From NCBI RefSeq assembly GCF_014764445.1, contig NZ_CP061721.1, positions 1,984,001 to 2,048,000 of the forward strand: 64,000 nt of DNA. The letters are read 5' to 3'. The DNA is from Pseudarthrobacter sp. BIM B-2242 (lineage in GTDB: Bacteria; Actinomycetota; Actinomycetes; Actinomycetales; Micrococcaceae). The notes below the pieces were generated by a model, which ran no database searches, had not been told where the DNA came from, and worked only from the letters and a program-made list of their open reading frames with translations. Below are positions 59,853 through 64,000 of the stretch, in pieces. The translations under genes were made by a program, and so were the position numbers. Position 1 is the stretch's first letter. Every line of letters starts with the position of its first letter.

Positions 59853-59914
59853 CCGGCTATCTAATCACGACAGCCCGGCAGCGGATCAACGCCGGCCCGG
59901 GGCGGGGCGGATGG

Positions 59915-60979
59915 CTAGGCAGTGATCAGCAATGCGGCCGCCAGGCCCAGCAGCGCGATCAGCAGCCACGCGGCAAGCGCCGCCAGCAGGGCCCGCGCTC
60001 CGGTGTGCAGGAGGGTGCGGATCCGCACTGCCGATCCGAGTCCGAACAGTGCCGCGCCCAACAGCACGTCCTGGAGTCCGGCGCCTGCCTCAAGCCAGCC
60101 GGCGGAGAGCCAGCCTGTGGACCGCAGCCCCACCATGGCCACGAACCCGATCACGAAGAGAGGGACGACGGGCGGGAGTGCCTGCTGGTCCGCAGTGCTG
60201 CTGGCGCGGTGGTGCAGCCCGGCCACCGCCACAACCGGTGCCAGCAGGAGCACCCGTGTGAGTTTGACGACGACGGCGATCCCCAGTGCCGCTGTGCCTG
60301 CGGTCTGCGCCGTGGCCACCACCTGGCCGACATCATGCACGGAAGCGCCCGTCCAGGCACCGAATGCCTCCGGGCTAAGCTGCAGCGGATGCATCAGCAG
60401 CGGCAGCAGCCCGATCGCCAGCGTGCCGCATAGCGTCACGAGCGCCACAGGCAGGACGGTGTCCACATGCCGGATCCGTCGCACGGCCGCCATCGCGCCA
60501 ATGGCTGATGCCCCGCAGATCGAAAAGCCCGTGGCCACCAGGAGCGCGGTCTCACGGGGCAGCCGGAACAGGCGCACCAGGAGGTAGGTGCCGGCGAAGC
60601 TCAGCAGCACCACCCCGGTGACCAAGACCATGGCCAGCCAGCCAAGGCCCACAATGTCCATGATGCTCACCTTGAGGCCCAGGAGGATGATGCCGCCGCG
60701 CATGAGGTGCTTGCCCGCGAAGTCCAGGCCCGGCCGTGCCCGACCCGCGATCCAGACTGCCGTGCCGGGCAGGTTCGCTGCGAGCAATCCCAGGGCCACC
60801 GCCACCGTCATGGCGGGAAGGACGGGCACTGCGGCGTGCAGGGCGAAGGCCACGGCGAGAGCGACGGCAGCTGTCACGAGGCCCGGGAGGAGCCTGTCTG
60901 CATTCGAGGGCAGCCAGGCCCATCGGCGCCTCCCGTTCCGGCCGTTTCCGGGGCTCCCTGCGTTAGTCTTTTCTGGCAC
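59915..60979 (-). CDS. YeiH-family putative sulfate exporter (UPF0324)
   Basis: A 354-residue membrane protein with about ten helices. The family motifs GKHLMRGGIILLGLKVS, GFSICGASAIGAMAA and ASVHDVGQVVATA are intact. Proteins of this family are annotated as putative sulfate exporters; activity is not firmly established. GTG at 60979 follows AGGTAGGTGAGT, a good ribosome binding site. Divergent from the ATP-grasp gene and upstream of pepN in the same direction. Confidence 0.88.
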   Translation of the reverse strand: MPEKTNAGSPGNGRNGRRRWAWLPSNADRLLPGLVTAAVALAVAFALHAAVPVLPAMTVAVALGLLAANLPGTAVWIAGRARPGLDFAGKHLMRGGIILLGLKVSIMDIVGLGWLAMVLVTGVVLLSFAGTYLLVRLFRLPRETALLVATGFSICGASAIGAMAAVRRIRHVDTVLPVALVTLCGTLAIGLLPLLMHPLQLSPEAFGAWTGASVHDVGQVVATAQTAGTAALGIAVVVKLTRVLLLAPVVAVAGLHHRASSTADQQALPPVVPLFVIGFVAMVGLRSTGWLSAGWLEAGAGLQDVLLGAALFGLGSAVRIRTLLHTGARALLAALAAWLLIALLGLAAALLITA

Positions 60980-61092
60980 TCACCTACCTTGCCGGATGCC
61001 GCGCGTATTCACCGAACCGGCCCGGGCCCCGCAACACGCCACAATGGATGGCGGTAATGAATTCGAAACAAAAAGATGGTTGGCTAAAGAAC

Positions 61093-62649
61093 ATGTCAGA
61101 CCTTTTCCAGGATTACTCCGTGGCCGCCGGGCGCACCGGCGCCTACGACGAGATGTTCACCCCCGACCAGGAAGCCCGCGAGTCATATGCGGAGGTTGCG
61201 GACGCCCTCGGCAAGCTGTCCCTCGCCGACGTCAGCGCCCGGGCGGACTCGATGGCGCGGACGTTCTTGGACCGCGGCGTGACCTTTGACTTCGCGGGGG
61301 AGGAGCGCCCCTTCCCGCTCGACATCGTGCCGCGCGTTATTCCCGCCGACGAGTGGACCGTGCTGGAAAAAGGCGTGGCACAGCGCGTCCGGGCCCTTGA
61401 AGCCTTCCTCAACGACGTCTACGACAAAATGAACGTTGTGGCCGATGGCGTGATCCCGCGCCAGCTCGTCACCACCAGCGCACACTTCCACCGGCAGGTG
61501 CACGGTTTCGAACCGGCCGGCGGCGTCCGGGTGCACATTTCCGGCATCGACGTGGTCCGTGACGCCGCGGGGACGTTCCGTGTCCTGGAAGACAACGTGC
61601 GCGTGCCGTCCGGCGTCAGCTACGTCTTGGAGAACCGGCGCGCCATGGCCAAAGGCCTGCCGGAGGCCTTCGGACAGCAGCTCATCCGCCCGGTGGAAGA
61701 GTACCCGCGCCGGCTTCTGTCAGCTCTGCGCAAAACGGCCCCCGCCGGCGTCGACGATCCCACCGTGGTGGTTCTGACCCCCGGGGTCTTCAACAGCGCC
61801 TACTTTGAACACACCCTGCTGGCCGGCCTGATGGGCGTTGAGCTTGTGGAAGGGCGGGACCTCATCTGCCGCGGCAACCGCGTCTACATGCGCACCACGG
61901 CAGGCGAGCAGCGCGTGGACGTGATCTACAAACGGATCGACGACGAATTCCTTGACCCGCTGCAGTTCCGCTCGGACTCCATGCTCGGCTGCCCCGGGCT
62001 GGTCAACGCGGCACGCGCCGGCGGAGTAACCATCGCCAACGCCGTGGGCAACGGCGTTGCCGACGACAAACTCGTCTACAGCTATGTTCCTGACCTCATC
62101 CGTTACTACCTCAGCGAGGAACCCGTCATCGCGAACGTGGACACCTACCGCCTTGAGGAAAAGGAAGCCCGGGAGTACGTCCTGGACAACCTGGCCGAGC
62201 TTGTAGTCAAGCCTGTGGACGGCTCCGGCGGCAAAGGCCTTGTGATCGGTCCGGACGCCTCGAAGGATGAACTGGATGCCCTGCGCCAGCGGGTCATTGC
62301 CGATCCGCGCGGCTGGATCGCCCAGCCGGTCCTGCAGCTTTCCACCGTTCCCACCCTGGGCGGCGATAAGTTCGGCCCGCGGCACGTGGACCTGCGCCCC
62401 TTCGCCGTGAACGACGGCGACGACGTCTGGGTGCTGCCCGGCGGCCTGACCAGGGTTGCGTTGAAGGAAGGCTCGCTGATTGTGAATTCCAGCCAGGGCG
62501 GTGGCTCGAAGGACACCTGGGTCCTGGCAGGTTCACCCCAGGTGCCCGTGGAGACGGTTCCGCGGCCCTCGATTTCCATCCGCGAGCGGGTGTCGGTCTG
62601 GCCAGTGGAAAGCAACTGGCGCGACCGCCAGTCGGAGCAGCAGCAGTGA
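61093..62649 (+). CDS. Circularly permuted type 2 ATP-grasp protein
   Basis: A protein of about 518 residues of COG2308, with the circularly permuted ATP-grasp fold: IDVVRDAAGTFRVLEDNVR, LENRRAM, VDVIYKRIDDEF and VVKPVDGSGGKGLVIG are family hallmarks. ATP-grasp enzymes form amide bonds through acyl phosphates. The substrate is unknown; the genomic set with alpha-E and transglutaminase-like proteins has been predicted to make or modify peptides. ATG 61093 gives the typical start MSDLFQDY; ATG 61048 or 61057 is possible. Confidence 0.9.
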   Translation: MSDLFQDYSVAAGRTGAYDEMFTPDQEARESYAEVADALGKLSLADVSARADSMARTFLDRGVTFDFAGEERPFPLDIVPRVIPADEWTVLEKGVAQRVRALEAFLNDVYDKMNVVADGVIPRQLVTTSAHFHRQVHGFEPAGGVRVHISGIDVVRDAAGTFRVLEDNVRVPSGVSYVLENRRAMAKGLPEAFGQQLIRPVEEYPRRLLSALRKTAPAGVDDPTVVVLTPGVFNSAYFEHTLLAGLMGVELVEGRDLICRGNRVYMRTTAGEQRVDVIYKRIDDEFLDPLQFRSDSMLGCPGLVNAARAGGVTIANAVGNGVADDKLVYSYVPDLIRYYLSEEPVIANVDTYRLEEKEAREYVLDNLAELVVKPVDGSGGKGLVIGPDASKDELDALRQRVIADPRGWIAQPVLQLSTVPTLGGDKFGPRHVDLRPFAVNDGDDVWVLPGGLTRVALKEGSLIVNSSQGGGSKDTWVLAGSPQVPVETVPRPSISIRERVSVWPVESNWRDRQSEQQQ

Positions 62650-62724
62650 GCCGGGCTGTGGAACAGGCAGAATTGTTCACGGGTTCATCCCCTCAGATTT
62701 CAGACGTGCAGGAGGTCACCGCGA

Positions 62725-63651
62725 ATGCTTAGCCGTATTGCTGAGTCCCTTTTTTGGATCGGACGCTATGTGGAGCGGGCCGACGGTACTGCACGCATCC
62801 TGGACGTGCACCTGGAACGGCTCAACCACCTGCCCATGGATGAGCGCCGCCGTGTGGCGCAGGAACTCCTCGCCGTTATGGGTGCCCGTCCGCAGAGCGA
62901 GGAGTTCGGCCTGCCTGAACTCCTGCACGCCCTGGCGTACGACAAGACCAGTGCCACCTCCATCGCCGGATCGTTGGGGGCCGCGCGTGAGAACGCCCGC
63001 CGTGCCCGCGAAACGGTGTCCTCGGGCCTCTGGGAAAGCCTCAACACCACCTACTACGGGCTCAGCCAGCACCGCAAGGACGTGGTGGGCACCTACCGGT
63101 TCTGCAACTGGACGCTGGAGCGGACAGCCATGGTCAGCGGCCTGGCCGACACCACCGTGAGCCACGACGAAAGCTGGCTGTTCCTGGTGCTTGGCCGCTC
63201 CCTGGAGCGCGCCGACATGACCGCCCGGATGCTCTCCACCCGGGATGTCCTGTCCGCAGGCATGTCCTGGGTCAACATGCTGCGCTGCGCCGGCGCCTAT
63301 GAGTCGTTCCTGCGGACCCGGCGCGCCGCCTTCGGGGACCAGCACGCCGCCGAGTTCCTCCTCCTGGACCGGCTGTTCCCGCGGTCAATCGTCTACGCAC
63401 TGCGGGACGCCGACGAGTGCCTCGCGAAGCTGGATCCGTCCGCGCAGCGCGTGGGATTCATCAACGATGCCCGCAGGATCGTGGGCCAGGCCCGCACGTT
63501 CCTCGAGTTCCACCGTACAGACGATCTGATGTCCGAACTTCCCGAGCACATGGAACGCGTGCAGAAGGCTGTGGCCCAGGCCTCGGACGCCATTTCCCGT
63601 AAATACTTCAATCAGGCGGACGAACTGGCCTGGGTGGGAGAAGTTTCATGA
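62725..63651 (+). CDS. Alpha-E domain-containing protein
   Basis: A 308-residue, almost all-helical protein of COG2307. The start MLSRIAESLFWIGRYVERADGTARIL and SLERADMTARML are signature segments with conserved acidic and arginine residues, and the name reflects conserved Glu residues. It has no known catalytic activity. ATG 62725 follows AGGAGG 9 bases upstream. The ATP-grasp stop is about 75 bases upstream, and the next gene overlaps it by 4 bases (ATGA). Confidence 0.92.
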   Translation: MLSRIAESLFWIGRYVERADGTARILDVHLERLNHLPMDERRRVAQELLAVMGARPQSEEFGLPELLHALAYDKTSATSIAGSLGAARENARRARETVSSGLWESLNTTYYGLSQHRKDVVGTYRFCNWTLERTAMVSGLADTTVSHDESWLFLVLGRSLERADMTARMLSTRDVLSAGMSWVNMLRCAGAYESFLRTRRAAFGDQHAAEFLLLDRLFPRSIVYALRDADECLAKLDPSAQRVGFINDARRIVGQARTFLEFHRTDDLMSELPEHMERVQKAVAQASDAISRKYFNQADELAWVGEVS

Positions 63652-64000
63652 CCCGGCTGAACATCATCCACACCACGGCCTACAAGTACAACAAGCGCGT
63701 CACGCTGTCGTACAACGAAGCCCGGATGACCCCGCTGACGGATGCCCAGCAGGTGGTCCTCGAATCGGTGCTCAAGGTCTCGCCGTCACAGGCGGCCGTG
63801 AGCAACTACCGGGATTACTGGGGAACCAGGGTGACCGCCTTTGATATGCAGATGCCGCACGAGCACCTAGAGGTCGTCTCCAACATCACGGTTGAAGTGC
63901 ACCGTGCCGAGAAGATTCCGGCCGACGCAGACATCGTTGGCTGGGACGTGCTGTCCTCCCAGGACACGCTGAACACCTTCAGCGACTGGCTGCCGCAGTC
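63648..64000 (+). CDS. Transglutaminase-like protein (3' end outside window)
   Basis: The first 117 residues of a COG1305 protein are present. They match the bacterial transglutaminase N-terminal beta domain: LNIIHTTAYKYNKRVTLSYNEARM, YRDYWGTRVTAFDM and HEHLEVVSNITVEV. The catalytic Cys-His-Asp part lies beyond the right edge. ATG overlaps the alpha-E stop by 4 bases. With the two preceding genes it completes the ATP-grasp/alpha-E/transglutaminase locus. Confidence 0.88.
   Translation, partial: MTRLNIIHTTAYKYNKRVTLSYNEARMTPLTDAQQVVLESVLKVSPSQAAVSNYRDYWGTRVTAFDMQMPHEHLEVVSNITVEVHRAEKIPADADIVGWDVLSSQDTLNTFSDWLPQ

Overview
The window is 64 kb of high-GC actinobacterial chromosome. Gene content and order (uvrA, uvrC-rapZ-yvcK-whiA, gap-pgk-tpiA-secG, rbpA, the pgl-opcA-zwf-pgi-tal-tkt block, ctaB/ctaA and sufR-sufBDC) fit the Micrococcaceae, most likely Arthrobacter or Pseudarthrobacter. 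That assignment is an inference from synteny and style, because no 16S gene is present. I saw no rRNA, tRNA, CRISPR array, prophage or intact insertion sequence. Most of the window is core chromosome.

Layout. 1-7000: a DUF3516 RNA helicase (cut by the left edge), a trans-aconitate-type methyltransferase, and a three-gene operon of a heterodimeric ABC exporter plus a YtrA-type GntR regulator. 7000-16450: uvrA with an SOS-like promoter, a HAD phosphatase and PlsC acyltransferase, then uvrC-rapZ-yvcK-whiA. 16550-20911: sodA, then the lower-glycolysis operon gap-pgk-tpiA-secG. 21000-29621: rbpA, then the convergent pentose-phosphate block read leftward as tkt-tal-pgi-zwf-opcA-pgl. 30100-34100: ctaB and, convergent to it, ctaA with an ABC-2 type transporter; between ctaB and ctaA lies a symmetric array of short repeats. 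34200-39460: sufR-sufB-sufD-Rieske ferredoxin-sufC-sufT, preceded by a DtxR/IdeR-type iron box. 39550-45120: a zinc metalloprotease, an AMP-forming acyl ligase with a thiolase, and the convergent biotin ECF transporter bioY-ecfA-ecfT. 45390-52980: an ABC-F protein, a methionine aminopeptidase divergent from a small XRE regulator, SURF1 with two small conserved genes, two SDR reductases, a DUF5655 protein and serB. 53100-60980: an orphan ABC ATPase, a TSUP permease, a tRNA/rRNA methyltransferase, rpmE2, a domain-permuted lipoate ligase, pepN and a YeiH-type permease. 61090-64000: a circularly permuted ATP-grasp, an alpha-E protein and a transglutaminase-like protein (cut by the right edge).

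How the genes work together. Glycolysis and the oxidative and non-oxidative pentose-phosphate branches sit side by side. Cytochrome oxidase assembly is represented by ctaB, ctaA and SURF1. Iron-sulfur cluster assembly genes are grouped and appear to be iron-responsive. Many genes have a -10 hexamer 6-8 bases upstream of the start codon, which suggests frequent leaderless transcription.

Most interesting items: the 32-bp-period symmetric repeat array at 31096-31356; the ATP-grasp/alpha-E/transglutaminase locus, a widespread but uncharacterised predicted peptide-modification system; the acyl ligase-thiolase pair beside BioY, with the thiolase lacking its second catalytic cysteine; and the iron box before sufR.
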